Part shown: positions 46,495 to 55,103 of the stretch, one piece after another | How the letters are laid out: each line of letters starts with the position of its first letter | Numbering within the stretch: position 1 is the stretch's first letter | Assembly (NCBI GenBank): GCA_963736575.1 | Contig: CAVTPD010000001.1 | Coordinates: 1,612,001 to 1,676,000, forward strand | Origin: CAVTPD01 sp963736575 | GTDB taxonomy: Bacteria > Bacteroidota > Bacteroidia > Cytophagales > JAAEPT01 | Direction of reading: 5' to 3' | DNA: 64,000 bases | Notes under the pieces: model-generated | The model's input: the letters and a program-made list of their open reading frames with translations, nothing else | Database searches by the model: none | What the model was told of the DNA's origin: nothing | Translations under genes and position numbers: made by a program

Positions 46495-46943
46495 TGAGGA
46501 GAAAAGGGCAAATACCAAGTTGTGGTGAAGAAAGGGAGTTGGCAATCTCTGAAACGAAAACTCAAGTATATCACCAAGAAGACCTTGTCATACAGTCTCG
46601 AAGAACGAAACCGTAAACTCAAAGAAGTGATTAGAGGTTGGATTAATAACTTCCGATTAGGAAGCATAAAACTCAAACTCAAGAAACTGGATGAGTGGTT
46701 GAGAAACCGACTTCGATACTGTATTTAGTCCCGAAAGCTCGGGAGAAAAAGCTAGAGCGGAAACGCAAAAACCTCATTCGACTAGGTATAGAACAAGGTA
46801 TGGCTTATGCTTGGAGTCGGACACGGATGGGAGGATGGGCAGTAGCTCAAAGTCCTATTTTGCGAACGACCATCACCGAAGTTCGCCTAAAGAAAAGAGG
46901 TTATGAGAGTATGATTGATTATTACCCAAAAGTGAAAGTCTGA
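46495..46943 (+). pseudogene. group II intron maturase C-terminal fragment, frameshifted
   Basis: Reads GEKGKYQVVVKKGSWQSLKRKLK and IRGWINNFRLGSIKLKLKKLDEWLRNRLRYCI (maturase X domain, cited in parts), then after a short palindromic insert (46727-46745, with TCCCGAAAGCTCGGGA) resumes in another frame with RKNLIRLGIEQGMAYAWSR and GGWAVAQSPILRTTITEVRL. Its first residues repeat a segment already present at the end of the left fragment (EKGTVHI), hinting that the two sides come from different intron copies. Confidence 0.8.
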
Positions 46944-47130
46944 TTTAGTGAACCGCCGTATACGAGACCCGTATGTACGGTGGTGTGTGAGGTGCACTTC
47001 GTCATTTAACGATGGCGAAGCCATCTACACGATTGGCGTTAGTTTTAATGTTAAATCATAAAGGTTTAAAATGTTAAATGTATTTTGATTGTATGTTAAT
47101 TCGTAAGGTTTGGTAAAGTATTGTTTTAGG

Positions 47131-47160
47131 TTGATGAATAGGGTATTGTGTGTATATTTG
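47131..47160 (+). promoter_or_regulatory. predicted promoter of the Fic gene
   Basis: TTG at 47131-47133, a 19-bp spacer and TATATTTG at 47153-47160 match the Bacteroidota primary-sigma consensus exactly; transcription would start about 30 bp before ATG 47199. A second TATATTTG follows at about 47167. The cassette thus carries its own promoter. Confidence 0.7.
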
Positions 47161-47198
47161 TTAATAATATATTTGTTAGTTTGTTAAATGTTTAATGT

Positions 47199-48335
47199 AT
47201 GAGTTTGAAATTAGTTGCTCCTGAGTTTGGTTCAGAACTGACAGATTTAATTATTAAATTAGATCATTTAAGACGTAAAAGTTTAGGTGGATCTACGCAT
47301 CCAAGAGTATTTTTTCAGCTTAAGCATATATTTCATACACTGGAAAGTATCGGGTCAGCAAGGATAGAAGGAAATAATACGACAATAGCTGAGTACATAG
47401 AAACAAAATTAGAAAGTGGAGATCTAACTGATGGAGAAGATATAAAAGAGATAAGGAATATTGAGGAGTCAATGGCATTTATTGAAGATAATGTTTCTGA
47501 TTATTCCATAAATAGAATGTTTTTGAGTGAGATGCATAAAATGATCGTAAAGGGATTAACTGCTCCACCAAGTGGAGAGGGTGACCATACCCCTGGAGAT
47601 TATAGACGTGTGAATGTTCAAATTGCTAAATCTAGTCATATTCCTCCTGATTGGACTAGAGTTGAGGATTATATGAATGAATTATATGAATTTATCTTTC
47701 GAGAAGATGGTTCTAAGTATGATTTATTAAAAACAGCAATAGCCCATCATAGGTTTGTATGGATTCACCCTTTTGGAAACGGTAATGGAAGAACAGTAAG
47801 GTTGTTTACTTATTCAATGTTAGTTAAAGCAGGGTTCAATGTTAATGTAGGTAGAATATTGAATCCGACAGCTGTCTTTTGTAGCAATAGAGATGAGTAT
47901 TATAAATATCTATCATTAGCCGATTCGGGAACGGAGGAAGGGATTTTAGAATGGTGTACTTACGTTCTTAGAGGATTAAAAGTTGAAATAGAAAAAATTG
48001 ATAACTTATTAGATTATAAATATTTACAGACTGAAATATTAATGCCTGCTCTAAAATATTCTTTAGAGAGAGAATACGTTACTGAGATTGAAATGAAAAT
48101 CCTCAAAAGGGTTATTGAAAAACAATCAATCCAAGCGGCAGATTTAAAAGATATTTTTAAAGGCAAAATTCCTGCTGAAGTTTCTAGACAAATCAGAAAG
48201 CTGGTAGATAAGAAGATGTTAGTTCCAGAAAAGGAAGGCAAGAGAAAGTATGTAATTAGGTTTGATAATAATTACTTATTGAGGGGTATTATTCATTCTT
48301 TAGGAGAGAAAGGTTTTTTACCCGTGAACAATTAA
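47199..48335 (+). CDS. Fic family protein (class II, self-inhibited adenylyltransferase)
   Basis: A 378-residue Fic protein. The catalytic loop HPFGNGNGRTVR starts at His190; the N-terminal inhibitory motif SARIEGN (Ser53-Glu57, pattern S/T-x-x-x-E-G/N) marks a class II member in which the Glu blocks ATP until released. A winged-helix-like C-terminus follows (about 300-370: VIEKQSIQAADLKDIF, AEVSRQIRKLVDKKMLVPEKEGKRKY). Fic enzymes transfer AMP to target proteins, often acting as toxins or regulators. It is the only gene in its cassette, bounded by TGGCGTTA (47034) and TAACGCCA (48333), and its stop codon touches the 3' core. Confidence 0.95.
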   Translation: MSLKLVAPEFGSELTDLIIKLDHLRRKSLGGSTHPRVFFQLKHIFHTLESIGSARIEGNNTTIAEYIETKLESGDLTDGEDIKEIRNIEESMAFIEDNVSDYSINRMFLSEMHKMIVKGLTAPPSGEGDHTPGDYRRVNVQIAKSSHIPPDWTRVEDYMNELYEFIFREDGSKYDLLKTAIAHHRFVWIHPFGNGNGRTVRLFTYSMLVKAGFNVNVGRILNPTAVFCSNRDEYYKYLSLADSGTEEGILEWCTYVLRGLKVEIEKIDNLLDYKYLQTEILMPALKYSLEREYVTEIEMKILKRVIEKQSIQAADLKDIFKGKIPAEVSRQIRKLVDKKMLVPEKEGKRKYVIRFDNNYLLRGIIHSLGEKGFLPVNN

Positions 48336-48393
48336 CGCCAACGCCACTATATGAATCGTGGCTGTTTATATGTACAAATATTTCGGTTTATCA
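48333..48393. repeat. attC-like site after Fic, left half (split by IS256)
   Basis: TAACGCCAACG core followed by ACTATATGAATCGTGGCTG. The other half lies at 49720-49792 behind an IS256 element; both sides carry the 8-bp duplication GTTTATCA (48386-48393 and 49712-49719). Confidence 0.65.
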
Positions 48394-49711
48394 GAGACTG
48401 TAAATTAAACTCTGTCTAAGTAAATTTTTAACAATTAACTTAGATATAGTATGACTCAAGAAGAATTAGCAGAACTGCAAAGCAAAGCCTTATCGCAGTT
48501 CAAAACAGGAAAATCACTATTTGGTAAGGACGGGGCTTTTGCGCCGATGCTCAAGCAATTTTTAGAAGCAGCCCTTGAGTCAGAGATGGAAGAACATCTC
48601 GATGAGCAAGAGCGTTCTGGAGGTAATAAGCGCAATGGGAAGGGTAAAAAAACGATCAAAAGTTCAACGGGTACTTTTGAGATCGAGACGCCCCAAGATC
48701 GCCAAAGCAACTTCGAGCCCCAGATCATTAAGAAGCGAGAGACAATTCTAGCAGGTAACCTTGAGGACAAAATAATAGGCCTTTATGGTTTAGGGATGAG
48801 CCTGCGAGATATCAGTAGTCATATCAAAGAGATTTACGATACGGATATTTCTCATACTGTTTTGAGCCAAATCACAGACCGCATCATTCCAGAAGTTAAG
48901 GCTTGGCAAAGTCGTCCTTTAGAGCCCGTGTATTGCATTGTGTGGCTGGATGCCATGCATTACAAAGTACGCAGTGAAGGGAGAGTTGAACACAAGGCTT
49001 TGTACAACATTCTTGGTATTAATGCTGCTGGTATAAAAGAAGTTTTAGGCATGTATGTGTCGGAAAGTGAAGGAGCTAACTTCTGGTTACAAGTACTCTC
49101 AGACCTTCATAACCGTGGATTAAAGGACATATTAATCGCCTGAACAGACAATCTGAAAGGCTTTAGTGAAGCGATACAGAGCATTTACACAAAGGCCGAG
49201 GTACAGAGTTGCATTATCCATCAAATCCGCAATTCACTCAAGTATGTAGCCAGCAAAGACCAGAAGGAGTTTATGCGGGATCTTAAAGAAGTCTATCGTG
49301 CTGATACCAAAGATATCGCAGAATTGGAGCTATCAAACCTGTCGAATAAATGGCTGGGAAAATACCCCATTGTCATCCAATCTTGGGAGAGGAACTGGGA
49401 CAAGCTCACTACTTATTTTCAATATACAGCTCCGATCAGGAAGTTGATTTACACCACCAATGCGGTAGAAGGATATCATCGTCAGATCAGAAAAGTAACT
49501 AAAACCAAAGGAGCTTTTACCTCCGATATGGCACTCCAAAAGTTGGTCTATCTTGCTACTAGAAACATTGAAAAGAAGTGGACATCACCATTGCAAAACT
49601 GGGGCTTGACTGTACAACAATTAGCTATTAAATTTGGAGATAGATTACCTTTAGATTTAGACCATAAACCTAATCAATAAACAAAGCAGACAGAGTTTGA
49701 TTTACACTACC
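48394..49711 (+). mobile_element. IS256-family insertion sequence with broken transposase
   Basis: Terminal repeats share TGTAAATYAAACTCTGTCT (left at 48399, right on the minus strand near 49705), and an 8-bp target duplication GTTTATCA flanks the element. It lies in the loop of an attC-like site. Confidence 0.9.
48451..49680 (+). pseudogene. IS256-family transposase interrupted by in-frame TGA
   Basis: Residues 1-230 run to TGA at 49141-49143 and the same frame continues to 49680 without shift (TDNLKGFSEAIQSIY, SCIIHQIRNSLKYVASKD, TTNAVEGYHRQIRKVTKTKG). In relatives the codon at the stop is Cys (IAC-x-D-x-LKGF), so a single change TGC/TGT to TGA broke the gene. The first catalytic Asp (WLDAMHYKV) and the Glu (NAVEGYHRQ) are intact. 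Confidence 0.9.
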
Positions 49712-49719
49712 GTTTATCA

Positions 49720-49792
49720 CGAACTCGCTACATGGGACCAAAACCAAATTACCTGCTCACCAGCCATGATTTCATAAAGAATGTTGTGTAAC
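49720..49792. repeat. attC-like site after Fic, right half
   Basis: Arm CCAGCCATGATTTCATAAAG and core GTTGTGTAAC (49783-49792), whose exact complement GTTACACAAC stands at 50871-50880. Together with 48333-48393 it forms one complete site. Confidence 0.65.
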
Positions 49793-49793
49793 G

Positions 49794-50867
49794 TTAATTT
49801 TTACGAAGCAAATTAAATAATTCCATTGAAGATACTCTTGCTGCGATCAAAGTTTCAAAATCGATTGTCCCTCCATTGTGTACTATATTATTTCTTTCCC
49901 TCCTTAGTTTATCAATTTCACCAAGTATTTTTCGGTCATTTGAAGTAATTTCTTGGATAAATATAGGTAGTTCAACGTTCAGCATATAACTAATTGATAC
50001 TTCACTTTCATATTCTTTTATCTTATTATTTGATACTCCATGTTCAACTTTTTTATCCTTTAGAAATTTTGAAACAATTGTTTCTATAAAGATAAAAAGC
50101 TCCAAAAATATCATTTTATGGTTTTCTTCTGTATGTATTTTATCATCAATAGTCATTAAAAACTTTGACGCTTCATCAATTTCAATAGATTTTCCAGATT
50201 CAAGAATTGCTTTCATTTTTTTTGAAATATTTTCAACACTTACCGATGTTTCATCTGTTTGGTTAAACAAACTTCTATCAACGGAAAGTTGATTGTAAGA
50301 CCACCTTATATCTCTTTTTAAAACCATCCTATCTAGTTGATCCAATTTTAGATCTTCTTTGGTATACTGATATAAAAAATGTCTATTTATTGGATTGAAC
50401 AATTTTGATTTATCAGTAAAGAAAATGTATTGATCATTACTAGCCATTCTATAGATGCTAATGAAAAAATCCATAATGCCTTGCACCTTAGAAAAGTCAT
50501 AAGAAAAACTCTCTGTGTCTTCTACTTCGTGAGATATAATTATATGTGAATAATAATTGTCCCTTGTAATTCTTTTCAAATTCTCACCAAATTCTATTGA
50601 AAGCTTTGGTATCTCATGCTGACATAATGAAAACGAACCTTTACTAAAGTCATTAGATATTTGCTTATTAAATCCTTTAGGTTTGTTATCTGAGGAATAT
50701 ACTATCCAATTATTATATTCTTGAATGTTTAAAACCTTGACGTGGTATAATAATTTGACAATAATTTTCTGTCCGCTGAAATCAAAGAAATAGTAACCAG
50801 AATTGTCAACATGAATCTTACCTGGATATATTAACTCATAATAAATTAATCCTTTTTTCATTTGCAT
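49794..50867 (-). CDS. unknown protein with C-terminal Apea-like HEPN motif
   Basis: About 357 residues. I place the start at ATG 50867 (or 50861), because the ATG at 50879 lies inside the attC-like core. The N-terminal two thirds are strand-rich and unrecognised. The C-terminus reads EIDKLRRERNNIVHNGGTIDF, with the HEPN motif R-x4-H (Arg and His about 33 and 28 residues from the end), as in Apea-type HEPN domains. Many HEPN proteins are RNA-cutting toxins of antiphage systems, though some are inactive sensors. It is a one-gene cassette; defence function is inferred from motif and company. Confidence 0.75.
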   Translation of the reverse strand: MQMKKGLIYYELIYPGKIHVDNSGYYFFDFSGQKIIVKLLYHVKVLNIQEYNNWIVYSSDNKPKGFNKQISNDFSKGSFSLCQHEIPKLSIEFGENLKRITRDNYYSHIIISHEVEDTESFSYDFSKVQGIMDFFISIYRMASNDQYIFFTDKSKLFNPINRHFLYQYTKEDLKLDQLDRMVLKRDIRWSYNQLSVDRSLFNQTDETSVSVENISKKMKAILESGKSIEIDEASKFLMTIDDKIHTEENHKMIFLELFIFIETIVSKFLKDKKVEHGVSNNKIKEYESEVSISYMLNVELPIFIQEITSNDRKILGEIDKLRRERNNIVHNGGTIDFETLIAARVSSMELFNLLRKN

Positions 50868-50870
50868 TAT

Positions 50871-51072
50871 GTTACACAACGGTTGTATATGAATTGTAGC
50901 GGAATAAATATACCAAAAGTTAGCTTCTAACGATTAGACAATTCCCGCGGAATTGGCTTGTAAATTAATCTCGGCATAGCTAGCCAATCCGTGGGATTGG
51001 CGGGAAATCAAGTTGGGAAGAAGCACAATTCATACCAAAACTCCGCTATAATTTTATATGCGTGTTAGGTGT
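50871..51072. repeat. attC-like site
   Basis: From GTTACACAACGGTTGTATATG to CTATAATTTTATATGCGTGTTAGGTGT. Outer arms pair (TATATGAATTGTAGCGG with CCGCTATAATTTTATA). A second small palindrome in the loop holds CCGCGGAATTGGC and GCCAATCCGTGGGATTGGC. Right core GTTAGGTGT (51064-51072) matches ACACCTAA at 52044-52051. Confidence 0.65.
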
Positions 51073-52035
51073 TTAATATTCCACACATCCAAATTCATAA
51101 TACCCTCCATACTCTTCGCCATCTTTTGCGGGAATGAAATCACATTTACATTCAGAAACTTTTTTACCGTTCTTGAACTTAGCTTCATATAAACAATCTC
51201 CATTAGCTATTACACGTTCCATCCAAATATTGCCTTCTTGGTCATATGCTTTTATAATACTGTGTTTTTCAATATCGTCTTTATAAATGGAGAATTCACC
51301 TATGGGTCTATTATGTTCGATGTCATATAAATCGATATGTACACCCTGCCTTTTCCCAGTAGAATCAATATAATTTAATGTGTCGCCTCCGTAAACTATA
51401 TATTCTGCATTTTTTTCTCTAAGATAAATAAGATCTTTTTTCGTATTTATTGCATAGAATTCTTTTTCTCTACCATGTTCATAGAATATCCAAACACTAT
51501 CATAATTTTGAACCCAAAATGTATTTGGAGGATTAATCCATTCACCTTCTTCAAAACCATATTTGTTTTTATAGTTAATTCTTCGACCATCTAACATTTC
51601 AAATTCCTCAGGAACCTCAACCCATGGTGGTTCTTCATATTTATAAGAAGAAATATATTCAGCCTCCTCTATAAATACAGCCCTTCCATCGAGTTTATAG
51701 TTATTAATTTCCGAAGATGAAGAAAATGTGAAAACAACAGAATAACAACATGAACACATACATAAACTAATGGATGTATCATTTAATTCAACAATCAAAG
51801 AGTCACCATAAATTTGGACTTGAGGCGAATAGCTACAACAACATAAATCCGTAAATTGAAACTCTATGGTGTGCCTATTTTTTTGTACATCATGATAAAC
51901 AACTCTATCATTTGCTAAGATCGTATCTCCATCTGACGTACAGCCTGAAAAACTCCAATTAAGTTTCTTTACTTCATTTTGAGCAAACGAACAAATGGAT
52001 AAAAATAATAATACTTTTAAAAATAGAAGTTTCAT
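51073..52035 (-). CDS. secreted Cys-rich protein of unknown function
   Basis: A 320-residue protein with a clear signal peptide (MKLLFLKVLLFLSICSFAQ). Two Cys clusters stand out near residues 63-66 and 91-96 (FTDLCCCSYSPQ, SLCMCSCCYSVVF), and a pair near the C-terminus (SECKCDF). The rest has MORN-like or 'toxin-antidote YwqK-like' strand repeats (RRINYKNKYGFEEGEW; YEAKFKNGKKVSECKC). Periplasmic or surface location is likely. No family name can be given with confidence. It is the only gene of its cassette and lies directly before the first copy of the 495-bp non-coding unit. Confidence 0.7.
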   Translation of the reverse strand: MKLLFLKVLLFLSICSFAQNEVKKLNWSFSGCTSDGDTILANDRVVYHDVQKNRHTIEFQFTDLCCCSYSPQVQIYGDSLIVELNDTSISLCMCSCCYSVVFTFSSSSEINNYKLDGRAVFIEEAEYISSYKYEEPPWVEVPEEFEMLDGRRINYKNKYGFEEGEWINPPNTFWVQNYDSVWIFYEHGREKEFYAINTKKDLIYLREKNAEYIVYGGDTLNYIDSTGKRQGVHIDLYDIEHNRPIGEFSIYKDDIEKHSIIKAYDQEGNIWMERVIANGDCLYEAKFKNGKKVSECKCDFIPAKDGEEYGGYYEFGCVEY

Positions 52036-52051
52036 AAATAGTTACACCTAA

Positions 52052-52546
52052 TGTAGGAGTAAGTTTAGTTTAAACGTCGGGTAGTTTCTAAAAACTTATT
52101 GTAAATTTTCTGTAAAATAAGCTTTTTAGAGGCTACATGAAATCTTACATAATGTTGTGTTTCGTTTTGCCCTCTATCCCATGCAGTAGGTAGTTGTTTG
52201 TTGTAGCGGATATGTTTTGTTCATAAAATGAATGAAACATATTAAGCGGAAACCAACTGCTACCGGTCTTTTTTGATCGGCATTATGATTATTATACACT
52301 CGTGTATGTAGCGTAATGCTAAAAAAAGACCTATATACTCAAGAAGTTAGTGCAACAAATGTCAATTTTTATACGTATAGCTGTTTACCAGCTTAACAGC
52401 TGCTAACTAAAAGTTAAGATTCACTTTTTAAAAGCAAACTTTATAAGCTCATCTACAACTTTTATTGTAAGCACAACTTACTACACAGCTATACGCCTAA
52501 AATCCATCACTAACCTTCCATAGAGGGCAATATGAAATATCAACGT
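52052..52546. repeat. non-coding repeat unit, copy 1 of 3
   Basis: About 495 bp, TGTAGGAG...ATATCAACG, almost identical to 58353-58846 and 59881-60375. It has no open frame. It contains an attC-like arm near 52128-52165 (GGCTACATGAAATCTTACAT, TGTTGTGTTTCG), then a chain of hairpins: 52188-52264 (GGTAGTTG...CAACTGCTACC with inner ATATGTTTTGTTCAT/ATGAATGAAACATAT), 52265-52331 (GGTCTTTTTT...AAAAAAAGACC with inner ATACACTCGTGTAT) and AGCTGTT...AACAGCT. Outer pair TTGCCCTCTAT / ATAGAGGGCAA closes the structure. It looks like an ORF-less cassette or a structured RNA gene. Confidence 0.8.
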
Positions 52547-52672
52547 GTTTGTATATGAAAAGTAGCGGGTTTTTAAGCACTAACATTTCGGTTTATTATT
52601 GACCTTTATTTTATTATTTATCTTTCGTTTAAGCACCAAAACCGCTATTTTTTATATACGTTGTTGCCACAC
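52541..52672. repeat. attC-like site
   Basis: CAACGTGTTTGTATATGAAAAG ... AACCGCTATTTTTTATATACGTTGTTGCCACAC: arms GTATATGAAAAGTAGCGG and CCGCTATTTTTTATATAC pair nearly fully. Core GTTGCCACAC (52663-52672) matches GTGTGGCAAC at 54968-54977 exactly. Confidence 0.7.
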
Positions 52673-52677
52673 GTTTT

Positions 52678-54942
52678 TTATTCGGTTTCTTGTCTTAAAA
52701 TTGCTAAAACTTCTTCAAATTTTTCATCTAAAACTTCTGTAAATTCTGCATTTTGTTCAAAGTGAAATGAAACAAATCTAATGTCATTTGATTCAATACT
52801 ATTATAAAAATAACAAGCTTTTGACTCTTGATTGTATTTTATAAAAGGTAGTAATTCAATAGGTTTATTTTGATTCTCGTGTAAGAAATATAGTTTACTT
52901 TCATCGAGAGGAATTAGTGATTCTATTTTCACTTCATTAAATGGTGTTCGAATGCCGACAAGCTCTTTGGCTTTGTAAATAAAAACACCATTTTTATATT
53001 TGCTATTATCAGCAACGATTAACTTACAGTTTGAAAATGCGTCTTTAATTTCTTGACGTAAATTATTTAACTTTTGCTCTAAAAGTGTAACTCTATTTAA
53101 GTCTTCTTGATTGCTGGAAACACCTCCGTGACCTTTCCACTTATTTCTATATTCTCTTACTTCTTCAAGTATTGTAATTACTCGTTTATTTGTAATAAAA
53201 TCTAAAAACTCCTTGTTCGGATTACCGAATAGGGAAAGTACAATTTCTTTATTTTCTTTTTCGTTTAATAAAGTTCGTGTTGCTTTAGCAAGACTTGCTG
53301 TTAGATTATTCCAACCTCCGAAAGTCGCTTTTTTAATCCAATCTTTATATTGTTTATCACTACTTATCCATCTATGTCTTTCTGATTTATAAAATTCTGG
53401 ATTTTGATTTAAAGCACTTAACATTAATAAAGATAGAAACTCCGAAAAAGCCTCAAAAAAATGCAATAGATGCTCTGTTTTATTTCTGTTGTCAGTAGTA
53501 GCATAGTATTTCCATAGAATTGAGGAAATAGGAAATGGTAAATTATCTAACCATTTTTCAATACTATTGTCTTTTTCAAAAGCAGATATTTCTTTATCAA
53601 TTTTATCAACTAAACTTGGTCTATTCCAAAGTTCTTCTTTGAGTTCATCAATTGCTATTGAAAGGTTTTCAATTTTATTATTTACTTCTATTAATTTTAT
53701 TTGGTCTTGATATTTGGGAATAAATAGGGGTAATTCTGTAATCGATGAAATCGTAATGTTCTCAATCGTTGTCCCAACCTTTCTGCTTTCTAATGATATT
53801 TTGCCAATTGGCGTATTCAAGTAGTTTGAAATAAAAACTGGACTTACATTGTCATTAAGAACTACTTGTAGATAATTTTTTGGTTTTATACTAAAATCAG
53901 AAGGATTGTGAACTACATCACTATTTCCAACTTTAGGCACATAAATACAATTTGGTATATGTTCGACATTTTCTGATTTAATATCTCGTATTGTATTGAT
54001 TTTAATTGAAATTTCGTTTAGTTGTGTTATGGGTAAACCTGTCCTTTTACCTAATTTGAATAAGTTGTCTTCTTTTTCTAATGCTTTAAAGGAATTAAAG
54101 TTTTGAAGTTCAATAAACTTACCTAATTGAATTTTTACTCCATCTTTTTTATTAATGAAATTTTTGAAAATTATTTCATTTGACTTTTTATCTGAGGTTA
54201 ATTTTGCTGTAAATGTTGATTTATTATTTCCTTTTGAAGCGACTACTAAATATGTGCTTATTGAGGTGATTGGGTAGTGACTACCTTCTTCTAAATAGAA
54301 AACTCCATCTATTGAAATATTGCTATTTGAAATTGCCTGTTTCATTCTCTTGTCGTAGAGAAATTTTTGTGGCATTAAAAAAAGTAATTTCCCGTTTTCC
54401 GTAATTTTATGTGATGATTCAATTAGCAAGTCAGTTGCATAGTCTTTACTTATAGAATTATCCTTTCTTGATGGCATTACGAATGGTGGAAACGAAACAA
54501 TAAAGTCAAAATCTTTTTGTTCCTTTTCAATGTTTTCAAGTCCGTCCCCAAGTTTAACTTTATTTGAGTCTTTCTGAAATCCTATCGTAATTAAATTATA
54601 TTCAGCTTGATTGATAGTTATTCCTTTGAAGTTTTCAAAATTTTCAACTATTGGATATGAATCTCTCGTTAACCAAGGGTCAAGTATATTTTCAGGTTGA
54701 AAATGGTTAACAAATAATTTTATGAAATCATATAAAAAATTTGGTATGACTTGCATTGGTGAATTTGCTGTTTGTAAAAGTTCGTTATCTGAAATAACCT
54801 TTTTTAGTTGTTCTAAACCAATCTCTTTTCCAATTCTTTGAAGAGTTGATGTACTAGAAAATCGACCAAAACCGCTAAAATGATTTGAACTTCTTAATTG
54901 GTCCATTTTTTCCAAAATCAATTTTTCAATTTCTTCTTTCAT
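52678..54942 (-). CDS. degenerate N6-methylase-HsdS-HEPN fusion protein
   Basis: A 754-residue three-part protein. Residues about 60-270 align in layout with type I methylase HsdM, but motif I reads ILDPWLTRDSYP (Asp88-Pro89-Trp90) where DPxxGxG is expected, and motif IV reads VSFPPF (151-154) where NPPF/Y is expected, so SAM binding and catalysis are probably lost. Residues about 300-440 resemble an HsdS specificity half (VGTTIENITISSITELPLFI, then a coil). Residues about 480-630 look like a HEPN domain with RNKWKGH (Arg599-x5-His605). A strand-rich tail follows. It may use dead methylase plus HsdS to recognise DNA and the HEPN part to cut RNA. Single-gene cassette; defence role is inferred. 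Confidence 0.75.
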   Translation of the reverse strand: MKEEIEKLILEKMDQLRSSNHFSGFGRFSSTSTLQRIGKEIGLEQLKKVISDNELLQTANSPMQVIPNFLYDFIKLFVNHFQPENILDPWLTRDSYPIVENFENFKGITINQAEYNLITIGFQKDSNKVKLGDGLENIEKEQKDFDFIVSFPPFVMPSRKDNSISKDYATDLLIESSHKITENGKLLFLMPQKFLYDKRMKQAISNSNISIDGVFYLEEGSHYPITSISTYLVVASKGNNKSTFTAKLTSDKKSNEIIFKNFINKKDGVKIQLGKFIELQNFNSFKALEKEDNLFKLGKRTGLPITQLNEISIKINTIRDIKSENVEHIPNCIYVPKVGNSDVVHNPSDFSIKPKNYLQVVLNDNVSPVFISNYLNTPIGKISLESRKVGTTIENITISSITELPLFIPKYQDQIKLIEVNNKIENLSIAIDELKEELWNRPSLVDKIDKEISAFEKDNSIEKWLDNLPFPISSILWKYYATTDNRNKTEHLLHFFEAFSEFLSLLMLSALNQNPEFYKSERHRWISSDKQYKDWIKKATFGGWNNLTASLAKATRTLLNEKENKEIVLSLFGNPNKEFLDFITNKRVITILEEVREYRNKWKGHGGVSSNQEDLNRVTLLEQKLNNLRQEIKDAFSNCKLIVADNSKYKNGVFIYKAKELVGIRTPFNEVKIESLIPLDESKLYFLHENQNKPIELLPFIKYNQESKACYFYNSIESNDIRFVSFHFEQNAEFTEVLDEKFEEVLAILRQETE

Positions 54943-54967
54943 TTCGATTTAGTTCTTTTTTTTAAAT

Positions 54968-55103
54968 GTGTGGCAACGTTTAGTGTATGCAAAGTAGGCG
55001 ATTGCGGGCTTCAAACTTATCAAACCGAGATGATGTTGAAGCGGGCTACAACCCTTGAAAATACTACTATTTCGCCTATTTTGTATATACATTGTTATGC
55101 CTC
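54968..55103. repeat. attC-like site
   Basis: GTGTGGCAACGTTTAGTGTATG ... CGCCTATTTTGTATATACATTGTTATGCCTC. Arms GTATGCAAAGTAGGCG and CGCCTATTTTGTATATAC pair. Loop contains GCGGGCTTCAAAC / GAAGCGGGCTACAACC. Core GTTATGCCTC (55094-55103) includes the stop codon of the next gene and matches GAGGCATAAC at 56764-56773. Confidence 0.7.

Larger units (their letters stand above)
43634..47033 (+). mobile_element. group II intron remnant inserted in an attC-like core
   Basis: 5' end GTGTGCCTTGAATGG matches the GUGYG start of group II introns; the 3' end has a domain V-like hairpin at about 46949-46985 (AACCGCCGTATAC, GAGA-type loop, CCGTATGTACGGTGGTG) and a domain VI-like stem ending CTACACGAT at 47033. 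Exon joining restores AGTGT/TGGCGTTAG. Most of the ribozyme and the N-terminal half of the reverse transcriptase are gone, replaced by IS3 and IS256. Insertion just inside the GTT core is the habit of group IIC-attC introns, although I cannot assign the class from what remains. Confidence 0.75.

Noticed and set aside
46371..46682. 103-residue minus-strand frame upstream of the IS256 transposase
   Set aside because: It is antisense to the maturase fragment and crosses the IS end.
49141..49143. TGA read as selenocysteine
   Set aside because: No stem-loop of SECIS type was evident directly downstream, and transposases of this family are not selenoproteins.
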